Assembly (NCBI GenBank): GCA_963556255.1
Contig: OY744611.1
Location: 7,020,736-7,084,735 of the forward strand
Direction of reading: 5' to 3'
Length of the DNA stretch: 64,000 bases
Origin: Allolobophora icterica
Lineage: Eukaryota > Annelida > Clitellata > Crassiclitellata > Lumbricidae
Under the pieces are notes generated by a model. The model did no database searches. It was not told where the DNA came from and saw only the letters and a program-made list of their open reading frames with translations. Positions 11,379 to 22,545 of the stretch are shown here, in pieces. The stretch's first letter is position 1, and each line of letters starts with the position of its first letter. Made by a program: the position numbers and the translations under genes.

Positions 11379-12155
11379 TGTAGCGGATTTGGGCGCTGCA
11401 TAAATGATAATGAACCGAATTGAACCTGGAGGGGTCCCAGGGAGGTCCACACGGGGTCCTAGGTACCTCACGGGGATCATGGAGGATCCCAGGTATCTCA
11501 CTGAGATCATGGGCCGAGCCCAAGGGGTCTTGGCGCGAACCCGGGTATCTCACGGAGGTCATGAGTGGGGAGCCTAAGGGTTCTGGCGCGAACTGAGGTA
11601 TCCCACTGAGGTCCATGGGCGGGGCTTAAGGGTTCCATGTAAAGAGACATACGTGTAGGGATCCGAGGTGCCTCACTGAGGTCCATGGGCGGAGCAACCC
11701 GAGAGGAGGGGTTGGAGTAGGGGTTACAAAGGGGGTTGTTGGCGCCACAAACCCATATAAAAGGGGGCTTGTGCAGGGCTCTGGGCTGTTCTGTGCGCGT
11801 CCTGTTGGGGTTTTGTTCGCGGTTTCGGTAGTGCAGTTCTGTGAGTTGATTATTGAATTGTCGCGCAGAAATTCGTGTATTTCTGTAGTTTGTTCATTTG
11901 TTTGTCCGGAATATTTGTGTGTTTTGGCTTGCGAGTATTGAGTGTGGAAATTCAGTTCATTTCGGATAATAAAAGAAAAGTGTTTCACGAATTACTCGTC
12001 TGATCACATGCGTTCAGGAGGTCGGTCTGTCAGACTTGCCTAAGCCCTTCGACAAAAATCGGAGGCCTTATCCACGCGTAGCAGCAGTAGTGTAATCATC
12101 ACCACTGCCGCGCCTGACAAGAGAGAGACGTTGACAGGCACCTATTTTCGCCACA
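11379..12155 (+). repeat. 3' LTR of the gypsy element, full length (777 bp)
   Basis: It starts TGTAGCGGATTTGGGC right after the purine tract and ends CGCCACA before the TTAC duplication. It holds four degenerate tandem units built on GGTATCTCACTGAGGTCATG-like sequence at about 11490-11690. A CCCATATAAAAGGG-like core promoter lies near 11750 and an AATAAAAG signal near 11970. Confidence 0.85.
11748..11770 (+). promoter_or_regulatory. Likely LTR core promoter (TATA box)
   Basis: TATAAAAGG lies in the 3' LTR upstream of a GTGCAGGGCTCTGG region and about 210 bp before an AATAAAAG signal. The order fits U3, R and U5. The 5' LTR has lost this segment. Confidence 0.5.
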
Positions 12156-12650
12156 TTACTATCCTCGATTCCTACTGGTATCAATAGGTCAAAACATGCT
12201 GAAGCTGCAGAGAGTCCAGGAAGCTTTGGCTAGTGCCATAAGTAATACAACAAATTTGAAGATATAACACCTGTGTTTAAATCGTTGCACCGACATTCTG
12301 TTCAGCAAAGAATTAGTTTCATATTCGGGTTCATGGTTTATAAAATGTTGAATTCTGGCCAGCCACAGTAATTAAAGTCAGTTCTTATTCCGCAGACTTA
12401 TCATTATTCAACGAGGTCATCTGACTGTCTTTGTCTGGGCATTACTAAATCAAGAACTGTTATTCGTAAACGGACTTTTTCGGTTGCTGGACCAAATTTT
12501 ATTAACTCTCTTCCTGTGTCTTTGCGCTCTCTTCAGTCGCTTGTGTGATTTCGTTCTCAAGTTAAAACTTACCTCTTTAAAATTGCTCATCCACCATAAG
12601 CTGCCTCTCTGTCCTACGGTCTGATCTTCTGAATATTGCCCTGATTACGG

Positions 12651-12903
12651 CTTGGTTTATGTGTGCCATCGGTTGATACCTTGTGCATTAGACACCGGCG
12701 CAATAGAAGTTACTAATTACAATTACGAGAGAAGGCCCAACTGTTCAATGTATGAGAGAAGCCGTAAAGAAACAAGACGCTCAAGATTCTCAGAGAAAGG
12801 AGAGGTTGGAAATGGGGTGATTTTGACACATTCTGGGTTTAAGATTGGGTTACTTAACAGTAAGGAAAACAATAGCGGGTTTTTGCGAGGAATGAAGAAG
12901 GCC
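12651..12903. other. LINE tail region, no gene
   Basis: A 93-codon plus frame (12652-12933) occurs here without motifs. It probably joins the end of the upstream LINE to the end of the oppositely oriented LINE at 12.9-14.7 kb. Confidence 0.35.
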
Positions 12904-14711
12904 TTAAGAGAGAGACCTACATGTATTAAATAAGTACAATAGGCACGAAACAATGTCATCTACAACATCTACGTTAATAAATGGCTGAATGGGGTCCAGT
13001 TCACATGATTTTAAGTTCGAGGAAGAACGGACACGGCTCAAATCCGATTCGAGGATGGGTCGAAAATCATAGAAGACTGATTCCGTAGAGGTGAAGAGTG
13101 GAGGAGACGAACCATCTGTAGAATCACGAAGTTCGTCAATCTTAGTCATAAATATCGTAAGAAACTCGTCCGCTGAAAAGGAAACAGTCACGAGCGGGCG
13201 AGGAGATCGGCCCAGGACGCCAGAGATGAACGATCGAATTCGTTTGGGATTCTTTGTATTTCTTGTAACCAAGTCCTCACAATATTCCGGTTCCTACCGT
13301 CGATAGAGACGATGTTAAACACGAAGTTGATTGAGTCGAAAGCGTCTTTCAAGACAATGGGATCGTCGGCGTAAAAGGTGACAGTCACGAACAAACCAAA
13401 CAGCAGCCGGTCGAAGGCGAATTTTGACACTTCGAGGAGAGAGCATCTTGTCGAGCAGGTTGCTCATCGTAGAGGAGTAGAGATCGAAGAACTCGGAGGT
13501 TGATGAAGCATCGAGAGGCGAGGTTGAAAAGGAGAGAGGAGACCTGCTGAAGGCGTGACGATCAAGAGATTTCCATTCGCGAAGGAACTGTCGAGTGTGA
13601 ATAGGCTGTGAGTGAAGAGTTCGGAGGGGAACTCGATGAGCGAGTGGTGAGAAAGGGTCAAAGCATGAACTAATAGATCCTACATCGAGCCACTATGATG
13701 ATGAGGTCCAGAGTGACGCCCTGTAAATGAAATTGAATTCAGTGAGAAGATCGTGAAATCCGATGGAAAAAAGGAAGAGTGGAGTCTTCGAGATGAAGTT
13801 TGATATTACCGATGATAAGAAGGTGACTGTTGCGCGTGATGAGAATCTGCAAGACGGAGGAGAACTCATCAAAGAATTAAACAGAAGACGAAGATAGGAG
13901 AATCATCGAGCCATGTGAGGTAGCAATGCAAAGGCATAGGGCCTCAAACGGGTTAAATCCACGTCGAGAATGATTTTAGAGAAAGGAAGCGAGCAGCGAA
14001 GGTAGCGTCGATGTCCCCTCCCTCCCCAAGCAGGCGGACAATCTGCAACGGACACCCTAGGACGATCGCAGAAGGAAATTCCGGGTGTGTCAGCGCGAAG
14101 GTCCCTCATTCCAGCTTTCCGAGACAGCCGAGTTGACGCTTCTGAAGAAAGTGTGCATCAAAGGCGAACTTGTCAGAGAGAGATGAGCGTTCCACGGAGC
14201 CACCTGTAGGCAAGGACGGTAGGAAGCAAAGCCCTCGGAAAGTGAGGCGAAGTCCAGATTGGGGACTTGACAACGCTGAGGGTGAAGAGGCCGGAAGAGA
14301 AGGCTTATGGGAAGCCAGAAGTTGCAGAGAGTAGAGTCGAAGTTGTATCGAAGAAAGAGCTTGTAGGCGGGCACCGATATAAGCGATATCTTGCCTGGCA
14401 CCAGATTTGGGCTTAGAATAGTATCTTTTTGCAGCGTCCGCGAAGGTCGTTATTCGAACAATCAAGTTGAGAAGAGCTGCTGATCGGCAGACGAAACACG
14501 CGGTATCAAGGTAGGCCTGCTGTTCAGCTAGGCAGGCCGTTGAATAGGCCAATAGTAGACATACACTGACGAGTGTACAACGAGGAAGTGTGAAGCGATG
14601 TGGAGCGAGATTTCGAAAATTGAAGCCAAAAATTGTCGAATAAACGCTCGAGTAAACGTAGAGAATCCACGGAATGCAGGCAATAACGACCCTTAGATGC
14701 ATTATTTGCAA
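12904..14711 (-). mobile_element. LINE remnant: endonuclease-RT linker region, minus strand
   Basis: The clearest part is 12904-13272: FMTKIDELRDS, then a linker, DFRPILESDLSRV and LKSCELDPIQPFI. This is the segment between endonuclease and RT in L2/CR1-type LINEs (F..KI..IR, then ..F..v...l..., then SC.LDPiP). Frames upstream (13188-13430, 13464-13661, 13903-14109, 14090-14401, 14106-14711) are broken and show no clear motif but run in the same direction. The RT itself is missing, so the copy ends abruptly near 12.9 kb. Confidence 0.5.
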
Positions 14712-15082
14712 TTGTAAAGTTTGAGCTGACCTGGATATTCAGTTGGAGAGCTTTGCAGCTGTATAAAGGCCCCGCAGAATCAATAAACCTATCCGACGCG
14801 ACGTTTTATTATGCGCGTTGTGCGTTTACCATATGATTTGGCATCAAACGAGGTCTATATTAGGAGATTACTGCATGGAAAAGCATTGGCGGCTTGGAAT
14901 TCGTCATACACCCCTGGAGTCTTGACACGCCACTAGTCCATCTTCGACAGTAGGGTGAGGAAGGGGAGGACCCATATTACCTTGTGCCTGGGGTCTCAGG
15001 AACCCGGAATATATGTCATTGAGAAAAATACTATATTTCTTAGATGAGATCAACTGAACTATTGATTCATATTTCTCGTTGA
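14712..15082. other. Nothing recognised
   Basis: A TATAAAGGCC and an AATAAA occur within 40 bp of each other near 14763-14785. No linked coding region was found. Confidence 0.3.
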
Positions 15083-16088
15083 ATGGCCAGCAATTGTGAT
15101 AATTCTAGGTAGATAAAAAAATATTAGAAAACCAATCAACCTTTGAGCTGCTGCCAAATTCTTTTCTTAAATCTTCGTCTTGTTATTCGTTGAAACCAAC
15201 AGAAGTCGACTGATGCCAAAACTTTGATGACGTTTTCATTTTTCTCGTCGGGTGATGAGTTCAGAATCCAATGTAGTAAAGAATTTTCTAAGACAGTGTC
15301 CAACAGCTTCAGTGGAAGTTGATTCAACTAAAAATTAAATAGCTTACTGATAGACCTACGTTTATCATTTTGATGTTTCAAACTAATTATGCCATTTATT
15401 ATATCGTTTTAGCGTCCCAAAATCATTGCATTTTTTACTTTCATAGTTTTGCATTCCAGAAGACTACGTAAAAGTCTAAAATAATAAAAACAGTCAACAC
15501 AATAATTTAATAATTTAATCTTATATCAAGTAAAATTGCATAAAACTGAGAAAAGTATCGTACTCATTAAATGGTAATTTCTCAGAATAATTCTTGAAAT
15601 AAATCGATTTCCGATTCTACAATGTTAATGGTAATTTAATTTAACAGCGCAAGATCAATAAGCCTAGTTTGAATTTAGGAATCTAAACCGCTCCTAATTA
15701 GTCCCATGAATAAGATAATTTGGGACGCTAACTCCACAAAATACCGTGGCAGATAATTCTCCGTAATTGAGCAATGACAGTACTGCCAAAACAAATCCTG
15801 TACTATGTTGCTTATTCACAAACAATAAGCTTATTAGTGCCCATATTTCCATGTGGGACCCATATTTCCCATAAAACATGTTTAGCATCTTTTAGGGATT
15901 TATAGGAATGGGAACCAGCTAAAAGTTTTGCAGGGGGAAACAATGCAGTACATAATCTTTTTGGAAGGAAGCAGAAATCCTGTTGGTTTATTATTTCGAT
16001 GTGGGACCCTCTGAGGTGGGTAATGTTATGAGCATAGTTGAAAGAAGTCGTATTCATTATACCTAGAATTATCACAATTGCTGGCCAT
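15083..16088. repeat. 1-kb segment bounded by 29-bp perfect inverted repeats
   Basis: ATGGCCAGCAATTGTGATAA (start of the left repeat, 15083-15111) is repeated in full inverted orientation at 16060-16088, with no mismatch over 29 bp. No target duplication is obvious in the flanks. The interior is AT-rich and has no transposase. Exon 15141-15327 of the death-fold gene lies just inside the left repeat. It may be a MITE with a lost duplication or a local inverted duplication. Confidence 0.6.
15141..15327 (-). CDS. Short exon of the death-fold gene, helical, unassigned
   Basis: The acceptor is TATTTAATTTTTAG and the donor is AAAG|GTTGAT (weak). The length is 187 nt, phase 0 in and phase 1 out. 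Phase 0 fits the 35-nt exon upstream (23188-23222) and phase 1 fits the CARD exon downstream (3098-3427), which is the main reason to accept it. The protein runs LNQLPLKLLDTVLENSLLHW to FKKRIWQQLK, amphipathic and basic at the end, perhaps half a death fold. It lies inside the 15083-16088 inverted-repeat segment, which raises doubt. Confidence 0.4.
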
Positions 16089-17040
16089 TTCTATGGCCCC
16101 ATTTGAAAGATAAGCGCAGGCAACCAGCATATTCAAGAGCGCTGAGAGTTCGGATTTTCGGATATTGTTGCGTAATAGTTGAAAATCGACATTGCAGCAT
16201 AATGAAAGTAGACAATAATTGGCAAAATGAATATTGTTTTATCATACAAATATGTTTTAATAATACAAGTTGTGCAAGTTATGAACTTTAACAGAAAAAC
16301 TCATTGCTGACTGTGCACAACTGCACATTGATAATTTGTATATAAATGGAATGTGAAGGCGTCGCCTATCACTGTCGAATTCGTCCACTATATCAATCAT
16401 AAACTCTTTTCTGTACTTGCTCATTTTACTCTTTATATTCTATGTGTTCGCTTGTTTCCTTTACCATGCCCTATTTCACAAGCGGCTGAAGACCAATCTA
16501 TTCAGGTCGGAACACCTCTGATGAGTTTTCTTGAAGAGGATCTATATAGGTGATAACTTACAGTTACAATTAGGAAACAAACACAACCTACATATTCCAC
16601 ACTCGACCCTAAATAGGTGCAACCACAAAAGGCTAAAACTCTAAACGTGAGTGTAGCTCGTTTCAAATGTAGATTTATTTATAATAGGCCCCTGTCTCAC
16701 TGCCCGGCGCAGACAATAGATTCACCCATTTTCAATAAATCTATGCCTTGATGTAGGCCATTGCAATTAAATTCTTGACATTCTGTCAAGACTAATTTCA
16801 GCAATTGTCAGGAAATTTAAATTCTTTCTCTGAATTTCTTACACAAATTTGTCAAGCAAACAAATAACAAATTGTTACAAAACGTAAGATTTAATCAAAA
16901 CAAAAATGACTCGAATTTTTCTGTAACTAAATCTAGTAGTGAATATTCATATATAGGACCTGGATTTTTCAAAATTGTAACTCACCGCGGCGAAGTTGTT
17001 GTTGCCGGTAGCAGTAATATTATTGGTAATATCACAAAAC
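16089..17040. other. Mostly unassigned, with a possible LINE 3' end near 16340-16560
   Basis: Around 16350-16555 a plus-strand piece ends with CAGGTCGGAACACCTCTGATG, a spacer and AGGATCTATATAGG, resembling the hairpin tail of local L2-like LINEs. The rest has no recognisable gene or repeat. Confidence 0.4.
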
Positions 17041-18118
17041 CATTGTATTGTATTGTATTGTATTGTATTTAAACATTTATAAAGCGCCTCTAGTAGGGTG
17101 AACCGTTCAGAGGCGCTCCCAGTGCGCAAGGCCAAGAGAAAAGAAATAAGTCTTGAGGAAAGCAAAAGAAGACAAGGGGTTACCTATTAAAATTTGAGAG
17201 CGAGTAGAAGGAGACAGTGTATTCCAGAGAGAGGGACCAATTGAGGCAAAAGATCGGGACTTCGCCATAGCTGTTCTAGAATGAGAAACTGCAAGATCAA
17301 ATCTGTCAGAGGAGCGAAGTGGACGATGCGAGGAGACAGAAAGAGGCCGGTGAATTACATCAATTAAATATTTGGGGGCAAGACCCCGCTGTGTCTTGGA
17401 TACCAGAATAAGGATTTTAAACTTAATACGTGCAGAGAGAGGAAGCCAGTGCAGTTTCTCAAACATGAAGGATGAAATGCGTGAGTAGCGTGGTAGACGT
17501 GCTATTAATATCGCAGCTGCATTTAGGACTGACTGCAGAGGCATGAGCCGGACCTTAGGAAGACCAATTAGAAGCAATTTGCTTCTAATCATCTGGAGCA
17601 AATGAAAGCATGGACCAGCGTTGTGAAAACAGAGGATGAGACAGATCGTCGAACAGCCCTGAGACGCCTTAAGTGGAAGTAGGAAACACGTGTGAGGTTA
17701 GAGATGTGATCTTTGAAGGAGAGAGGTATCAGGTGTAACACCCAGGTCACGTACACTTGATGAAAAGGAGTAGTGTGGAAAAATTTCCGAGAGGACGGAA
17801 AAATCAATCTTCAGCAACTGTTGAGGGGAGCCAATCCAAATGAACTGGGTTTTGGAGGCATTAAGAGAGAGACGATTTGAGGACATCCAGGAATGGAGAG
17901 ACTTCGATAGAGACTCAATACGCTCAACTAAGTGCAATTGGGATGAAGGAAACCCATGAAAAATGCTTGTACATCATCCGCAAAAAGATGACCAGCAGCT
18001 CCCGAGAGAGGGAAAAGAGAAGGTATGTCAGCCGTGTAGAGAATAAAGAGTAGAGGACCAGGTACAGAGCCTTGAGGAACGCCCAGCTTAATGTGAATCC
18101 ATTTTGTTCTAGAGTCAT
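17041..18118 (-). mobile_element. L2-like LINE, 5'-truncated, minus strand
   Basis: From high to low coordinates: end of the PQG box and GPLLFILYTADIPSL-like reading at 17924-18118, then WMSSNRLSLNASKTQFIW and SVRDLGV (17698-17937), FHLRRLRAVRRS (17589-17807), and the C-terminal SVLNAAAILIARLPRYSRIS with HWLPL and LGLAHWERL (17107-17601). The 3' end holds the GAGGCGC hairpin and (TATTG)n on the plus strand at 17041-17069. It is close in sequence to the LINE at 61491-62663. Frameshifts separate the pieces. Confidence 0.8.
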
Positions 18119-18701
18119 TGTATTCGCATGATGTTCACAAATCAGGTTCTCTAAATCCTCCTACGTTGAGACTTGCAGCAAATATTGATGCCTATCAGCA
18201 ATATCACTGTTAAATAATGCTTTTAAAGTAGGCCTAAATGTACCAAGTCTACTGTATGGTGAATAGTCTATCGCTCATATTAAGACCATCTGTCCTTCCA
18301 ATTGCACATCGCTACAGGTATACTAAGTGCTGCCATTCTGCGTGCTTGCTGTAATCGGACCATCGTAGAATCATTCGTATCCATTCATGGAAATGGATAC
18401 GCCCGTTCCAATGGTGCAGGAGTCATAGTCACTAGTACGGTGACCACATTTCTTTTATGCCATTCCGGGATACCACAGATATATTACTGAACAATTATGG
18501 AATAGCTAAGTCTAGGACGAAGGCAGAGGAAAACGAGGCGGGTTTGGGGAGGATCTCAGTGAGACCCTCCTCAGGAAATTTTTGACGTCAAATTAAATTG
18601 AAATAACTAAATTATTTTTAACTGCTGAATTATTTTTTCTGCGTTTTTTCAGCGTTCCGGCAGAAAAAAACACTGTATACATAGATATATTATATATATG
18701 T
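18119..18701. other. Nothing recognised
   Basis: No supported gene or repeat lies between the truncated LINE and the end of the transposon copy starting near 18702. Confidence 0.4.
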
Positions 18702-18839
18702 ATTACGGTGGCCCTTAAAATGAAAGTTCTAAATATTCTTTTGGCAGCCTTCCAATCTATTCCAATTATGAAGAAAAGACTATGTGCAAAATATCTTTGC
18801 AATTGGTCAATATTTAGGGGTGGCCATGAAGCTCTCAAG

Positions 18840-19597
18840 TTTTATCTTCTTCAGGTATAGGATGCTAAAAATTGACCAAATAAGGAATTTTCAGATTGGT
18901 GCTTTTATGTATAAATTTACACGAGATCTTTGACCTGCTAAATTTAAAACTCTATACTCTATGGGCTCTGACATCCACTCCCACTTCACAGGGAGTGCTA
19001 ACAAATATAGGCCCTCGTTTGCTCACTCCAATCCACGTAGATTCTCTATCAATGTCCCAGGACCGCAGATATGGAATGCTCTCCCGCTCTCGCTACAGCA
19101 GGTGGGATCACTTACAGAGTTCAAAAGACAGCTTCGCCAATGCCTCATTGAGAATGACCTCGCCATTTGCTTAACCCGCCGTTGACCGTGCCTCGTTGCC
19201 CCCTAGTTAAGAATTGCAGTGAGTAATCTTTTTTACTCCGCCCCCTTGATGAGCGGAATCTCTTAGTTTCTTTTGTTCTTTTCTTTTCTACTAGTTAAAC
19301 ATTGTACTATGAGATCATTTACTCTGCTCCCTTGTTGAGCGGAGTCCCTTAGTTTTTCCTCCACTGCCCAATTGGCGGAAATCCTTGGTTCCGTTTACCC
19401 CGATTCTTGTTTAGTAATACTAATTGGAAGCTTAAGCTGGTTCTCGCAATGTCAATACAACCAGTAAGTAGGTGTCCCTACTAGCGGGAGTCATCCCTTC
19501 AGGGCCTACCTTTGCGACCATCGTGAATTGTTTTCAGTGTGCACTGCTCTTGTTGTATTTTGGTTTCAATAAAAAAATGTTATGTTATGTTATGTCA
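18840..19597 (+). mobile_element. CR1-like LINE 3' end with (ATGTT)n tail
   Basis: The plus strand encodes the RT C-terminus (GSANKYRPSFAHSNPRRFS, VPGPQIWNALPLSLQQ, LTEFKRQLRQCL). A 3' UTR follows with TAGCGGGAGTCATCCCTTC, AATAAAAAAATG and a (TTATG)n tail ending at 19597. It is inserted in transposon copy 2, whose coding sequence resumes at 19598. Confidence 0.75.
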
Positions 19598-19603
19598 TGG
19601 TGG

Positions 19604-20790
19604 GGTACAGCTGACGGTTTCGCTGGACGAACTGGCTGACACATCTCATCTTTTGTAATAATTTCATTGTATTTCTGGATGAGCGCAATGCCACATTCAG
19701 TGCTGTCATTGAACACCTTCATGGTTTGACTCTTGCTTTCAACTTCTTGAGGACTCGTAATCTTCCCATTCTTCTGTGTCTTTTGAAAAAAATTTCGGCC
19801 TCCTCATTTCCTGTGATGCTCAGGAACTTGAAGAGGTACATGGTTTGTTTGGTCACAAAGCTCTCCAGTCTCCAGAAGTCAGTGACTTTGGTGGCATTCA
19901 CCCTCCACAGAGACAATGGAGTCTTTGCAAGCTGGAGGTTGGCTCCCATGATCCTCTTGACATTTGGGTCAACTCTACTTTTGAACAGTGCCAATCCTAT
20001 GAAGTTTACATAAAAGTACCAAAGATGACGAGACTATGCTGCGGAGGCATATCAGCAACATGGCGATTCGATACACATTGAGCAGTCTATCGTTCCATGC
20101 AGCATTCGATGCCAGTGGAGCTTCATGCCAGAAAGGGCCATACACAAGTGCATCAAACAGGGAAAGCACTGTCAGTCTACTTTCTCTCGCGCCGTCTGTG
20201 TCAGCTGGTCTTGGAAGAGTACCATCTTCAGGGCATACAATCATGTAGATGGCCTTCACCATCCAGTGAGCATGATGCACTGCTCCTGGAGCTCTTAAAT
20301 TGATAGCCTTCACAGACCCACAAGAAATATGAGTCACAGTCGAAGAAGCTCAAGGTTATCCTCCCTGGGCTGTTGGTGGTTGATGGCAGTTGTGTAACAT
20401 GATATTATCTCCTCCCTTAGGCTGTGCATTTCATCACGAAAGAGCGCAGGTTTTGCTGGTGTGTAGCTCACTTGCTGTATGTATGGCCATTTCTTCTGGA
20501 ATCTCTTGAATAGGCTAACCTCGGGTCCTCTAGTTCTTCCAAACAGGGCTGTGAAGACTCTGAGCACTGAGAACAACCTCCATGACATGATGCGGCAACC
20601 AATCATCACGAGCTCATGACCCACGGCTTCTTTCATAAGAAGGCAAGCTACTCGATGGATGCCTGTATTGGACAATGTGGCATCAAATACTAGCCCCTTT
20701 GCACCGATACAACCACACACATAGCTTCACGATCTGGAAGGTTGACCCTGTCTAAGGCACCAACAATCTCTGGACTAGAAACTTCGCAAA
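19604..20790 (-). pseudogene. Transposase-like gene of the unclassified element, copy 2
   Basis: Pieces in order from high to low: ALDRVNLPDRE, then GLVFDATLSNTGIH with ACLLMKEAVGHELVMIGCR (20334-20720), VFTALFGRTRGPEVSLFKRF and DEMHSLREEIISCY. Next are FRAPGAVHHAHWMVKAIY (19975-20337), KSRVDPNVKRIMGANLQLA (19719-19994), and GIALIQKYNEIITKDE at the end. The CRHH motif is destroyed by a frameshift right after GCR. The FD.T.SNTG followed by C-R-H-H layout recalls the D...N and C..H core of hAT-like RNase H-fold transposases, but the family is not one I can name. Confidence 0.6.
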
Positions 20791-21054
20791 TGTGTCTTTG
20801 GAGTAGACTTGGATGGAGCAAATGACACTGCAACAGTTAGGAGGCACTGCTAGAGCCTTCACAATGCAACATTTACATGTTCTTATTGTTCTAGTCATTT
20901 GAAAACAAAATTCATAACATTATACGACCAAAATTTCATCCAAAATGCGTTTATCTGAAAATTGTTGAAATCATAGCTACCCCTAAAACTATTCAGATTG
21001 ATTCAATTATTGGCATGGTTCTTCTGTGTGCATAGTGAAATAAGGGCCTATTGC

Positions 21055-21640
21055 AAAACTTCACACACAGTTACTGGCATTTCTCCAGCGGAATTACTGA
21101 TGAATCGAACACTCAGAACCAGATTAGATGGTTTAATACCCAACATTTCTTCCCGAGTGCAGCAGAAGTAGGCCAAACAGAAATCCAACGATGATCAGCA
21201 TTATTGTCGTCAAAGAGATTTTAAAGTGGGAGATAAAGTATATGCTGGATTTTGGGCAAAACCTGACACCATGCGAAATTGTCGATCTTGCTGTACCAGT
21301 TTCTTGTATAGTAAGTCAGAGACGGGGTCCGTCATTAGACGGCATGTTGATTACATCCGCAAAAGTTGGTGATGGACACTGCATGTTCCTGAAGGGATGG
21401 ACGACAATAAGGGCAACCTGGACTGTTGTCAATGGAACGAGGCAACAGGAAGGGCTGAAACTTCAACATCAAAAGGAAGCATTTATTTTCTGTTGTCAAT
21501 GAGGCAATGCAATCACTCTCGACTCTGCAATTGTAGCTTCTCTTTTCCTGGTTTTCTTTATTCTGGCAGAGCATCTAAGCTTCAACTACAACTTCAACTG
21601 AGTAAAGCTGGGTGTACAAACGCATACACATAAAACACAA
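21055..21640 (+). pseudogene. Ty3/gypsy integrase C-terminal fragment
   Basis: Shifting plus frames read PHTVTGISPAELLMNRTLRT, then DFKVGDKVYAGFWAKP and VIRRHVDYIRK, which is the GPY/F-type tail of gypsy integrases. It is unrelated to the element at 8-12 kb except at superfamily level. It borders transposon copy 2, whose outer end is missing here. Confidence 0.65.
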
Positions 21641-21657
21641 CTGACTTCCATGTACTA

Positions 21658-21700
<43 letters not shown>

Positions 21701-21780
21701 TTTATTCTTTAATTAAGCGCCTGCAAACGCACTGCGCTGTACAAGTACATGTTATGCGATAAATCTTAACTACTAACAGA
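21658..21780 (-). repeat. (AAT)n tract and LINE 3' tail
   Basis: Fourteen or so AAT units at 21658-21702 are followed by AAGCGCCTGCAAACGCACTGC and GCTGTACAAG. In complement this reads as a LINE 3' end with GCGCAGTGCGTTTGCAGGCGC and an ATT tail. The body of that LINE is not recognisable beyond about 21.8 kb. Confidence 0.5.
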
Positions 21781-22545
21781 ACAGACAGCCTGCAATACAC
21801 GGTTCGGTTCACAAAGACAAAATAAACAGTATCAATTGCACAACTTACCAATGTGCATGAGCGTCTTCGAGTTTACGAGTAATGCACACTACATTATATG
21901 ATTGCTAACAGCTAACTAAAGATATGACTAAGGAAATAACTGAATTAATGACTAATTAAGTGACTAAAGAATTGAGCAAAGGTATGACTAAAGAAATCAG
22001 TAAAAATATGTGCACATTTCAGTAGCGAACGTATGACCTCGACCCAGCTCATTTTTCAATGCTTTGCTCCAGAGATCCTTCAACAAGGCTGTTCAGTTAA
22101 ATCAAGGAATCTGTTATGGTGCCAGGTAATCGTAGAGCGTTTTTTAAGACCCGTTTATTGGAATAACAGTTTTAACATAATGACAGACTTAAAGATTTAA
22201 CATGTCTATAGCATTATGCCACCTTGTATTTCAGCACTAAAATGATTCTGTAAAAAGCGTGCATTTCTGGAGCAGTAATCACAGCTGGTTGGCATCATAG
22301 AGGGAACTAAGCTATATGTGTGGGGAAGGATCGCTAAAGCCCCTGCTGCTGCTGCTGCTGGGGCTGGACTTTGAGATAAGTGGTATACAAGTATTTCGTA
22401 CTATGAGATTTCATTGCAGAATTCCAGATCTAGACGTAATAAACTTGACGGATATCATGTGCAAAATATCTTAGCCGGAAAACAATTGCCCACCGTCATC
22501 GCTATACGTGTATAGTCATAGCATGTACAAAATCTGTGTTTGAAT
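21781..22545. other. Nothing recognised
   Basis: Contains TGACTAA(A/G)-type near-repeats at about 21915-22005 and a (GCT)n of five to six units near 22340. No gene is supported. Confidence 0.35.

Larger units (their letters stand above)
8043..12155 (+). mobile_element. Ty3/gypsy LTR retrotransposon, internally deleted
   Basis: The ends are TG...CA, with a TTAC duplication at 8039-8042 and 12156-12159. Inside are a primer-binding site beginning TGGTACCAGAATCGGGG at 8220, a gag-pol frame, a purine tract GGAGGGAGGAGGA at 11366-11378 and a 3' LTR. RT, RNase H and the front of integrase are missing, so it cannot move on its own. It is inserted in a LINE, so it is younger than that LINE. Confidence 0.85.
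5543..12650 (+). mobile_element. L2/CR1-like LINE split by a hAT element and a gypsy element
   Basis: The segments 5543-6684, 7567-8042 and 12160-12650 form one element once the insertions are ignored. 5543-5749 has the linker before RT (PWLNSVISEAKRRRSQLEW). 6135-6317 has the NYRPIS fingers. 6442-6675 has the palm (DSSAAFHTVDHS). 7567-7844 has the YADD catalytic box, and 7902-8042 has the region ending SSRLDY. The reading resumes after the gypsy element at 12160. Multiple stops and shifts show it is dead. Confidence 0.7.
18702..21050 (-). mobile_element. Unclassified DNA transposon, copy 2, broken and interrupted
   Basis: The low-coordinate end reads TTACGGTGGCCC and has AATATTTAGGGGTGGCCATGA further in, matching the inverted end of the copy at 56129-58340. 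The high-coordinate side shares a long stretch with that copy's 5' region (TTTTAGGGGT, GCTATGATTTCAACAATTTTC, TTGGTCGTATAATGTT in complement). The outer tip at 21050 has been lost beside a gypsy remnant. A LINE (about 18840-19597) is inserted near the 3' end. The coding region is listed separately. Confidence 0.7.
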
